From the NCBI GenBank assembly GCA_945870985.1, contig CAMBUH010000004.1, forward strand, positions 1 to 36,527: a stretch of 36,527 bases of DNA, read 5' to 3'. The position numbers were made by a program, and so were the translations under genes. How positions within the stretch are numbered: the first letter of the stretch is position 1; the number at the start of each line of letters is the position of its first letter. Shown piece by piece: positions 36,057 through 36,527 of the stretch. The notes below the pieces were generated by a model that had not been told where the DNA came from, searched no databases, and worked only from the letters and a program-made list of their open reading frames with translations. The DNA is from Chitinophaga pinensis (GTDB lineage Bacteria; Bacteroidota; Bacteroidia; Chitinophagales; Chitinophagaceae).

Positions 36057-36527
36057 TTAATCCACCCGGTGCAACCCCTTATGGCCAAAAGCCTTGTGCA
36101 TGCGCGCCTTATCAAACATTTTTTCGTGGTGGGAGATAACAACAGTAGCCACACCATTGCCAATAAAATTAGTGATGGCCCTGGCTTCCGACATAAATCG
36201 GTCTACCCCTAACAAGAGTGCCAATCCCTCAATAGGTATAACTTTTGTTGCGGTTAAAGTAGAGGCTAGTATAATAAAGCCACTACCCGTAACACCGGCA
36301 GCCCCCTTGGAGGTAACCATCAATATACCAATGATGGTGATGATTTGAGAGAAATTCAGGTTGATATCAAATACCTGCGCCAGAAAAATCATGGCCATCG
36401 ATAAATAAATAGAAGTTCCATCCAGGTTAAATGAATAGCCGGCCGGCACCACCAAACCAACGACCGATTTATGGCATCCCATTGCCTCCAGTTTTTCCAT
36501 CAGCGAAGGCAAACCCGCTTCGGAAGA
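36057..36527 (-). CDS. dctA: DctA-type dicarboxylate/cation symporter, C-terminal part
   Basis: The last 157 codons of a gene that runs off the right edge; the frame is open to the last base and reads [18 protein letters not shown] there, so no start lies inside the window. It shows the SDF (DAACS) family C-terminal core: [24 protein letters not shown]-like [16 protein letters not shown] and [20 protein letters not shown], which form the substrate and ion site (re-entrant loop HP2, TM8). The match is closest to DctA, which brings in succinate, fumarate and malate with protons or sodium; glutamate/aspartate carriers are the other possibility. The C-terminal tail is hydrophilic, as usual. Confidence 0.9.
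   Translation of the reverse strand, partial: SSEAGLPSLMEKLEAMGCHKSVVGLVVPAGYSFNLDGTSIYLSMAMIFLAQVFDINLNFSQIITIIGILMVTSKGAAGVTGSGFIILASTLTATKVIPIEGLALLLGVDRFMSEARAITNFIGNGVATVVISHHEKMFDKARMHKAFGHKGLHRVD

Noticed and set aside
1-36527. Mobile elements, CRISPR arrays, tRNA or rRNA genes
   Set aside because: No transposase or integrase motifs, no regularly spaced repeats, and no cloverleaf or rRNA core sequences were found on either strand.

Overview
The window looks like a chromosomal segment of a Bacteroidota bacterium, most likely of the Chitinophagaceae type (inference). The reasons are three separate SusC/SusD outer-membrane pairs, a type IX secretion (T9SS) C-terminal sorting domain on an extracellular amylase, many lipoproteins with an early Cys followed by Lys/Glu, weak Shine-Dalgarno sequences, and promoters of the Bacteroidota form TTTG-N19-TAnnTTTG. 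No tRNA, rRNA, insertion sequence, phage gene or CRISPR array was seen.

Layout. (1) 1-11340 is a starch/maltodextrin utilisation locus. On the minus strand lie a T9SS-secreted GH13 amylase, a Nudix-type (NrtR family) regulator, SusC, SusD, a short SusE-like lipoprotein and the first codons of a further gene running off the left edge. Divergently, on the plus strand, is a SusA-like GH13 neopullulanase/cyclomaltodextrinase. Together they would cut starch outside the cell, bind and import the oligosaccharides, and finish them in the periplasm. (2) 11435-12862 encodes an indoleamine 2,3-dioxygenase family haem enzyme with its own promoter. (3) 12876-16893 is a two-gene minus-strand unit, a GH43-like enzyme with discoidin and FN3 domains followed by a BglX-type GH3 beta-glucosidase. 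(4) 17004-18221 is an exported protein with a FlgT-N/LPP20-like domain. (5) 18806-21026 is a cobalamin riboswitch, a possible terminator and a BtuB-like TonB-dependent receptor. (6) 21423-30501 is a five-gene minus-strand cluster: SusC, SusD (SusD-like_2 type), a DUF4397 lipoprotein, a double FAS1 (fasciclin) lipoprotein and a large MG2-like/plug protein, with a hairpin before the last gene. (7) 31196-35693 is a compact third SusC/SusD pair with a clear promoter and terminator. (8) 36057-36527 is the C-terminal part of a DctA-type dicarboxylate/cation symporter running off the right edge.

The observations most worth following are: a Nudix-family regulator where a SusR- or LacI-type regulator would be expected in a starch locus; the SusCD-DUF4397-FAS1-MG2/plug operon, which carries no degradative enzyme and whose cargo is unknown; the IDO gene away from any other kynurenine gene; and a three-arm inverted repeat (GCGGnGAAT) just past dctA. 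All functional calls come from reading sequence motifs; no database search was run.
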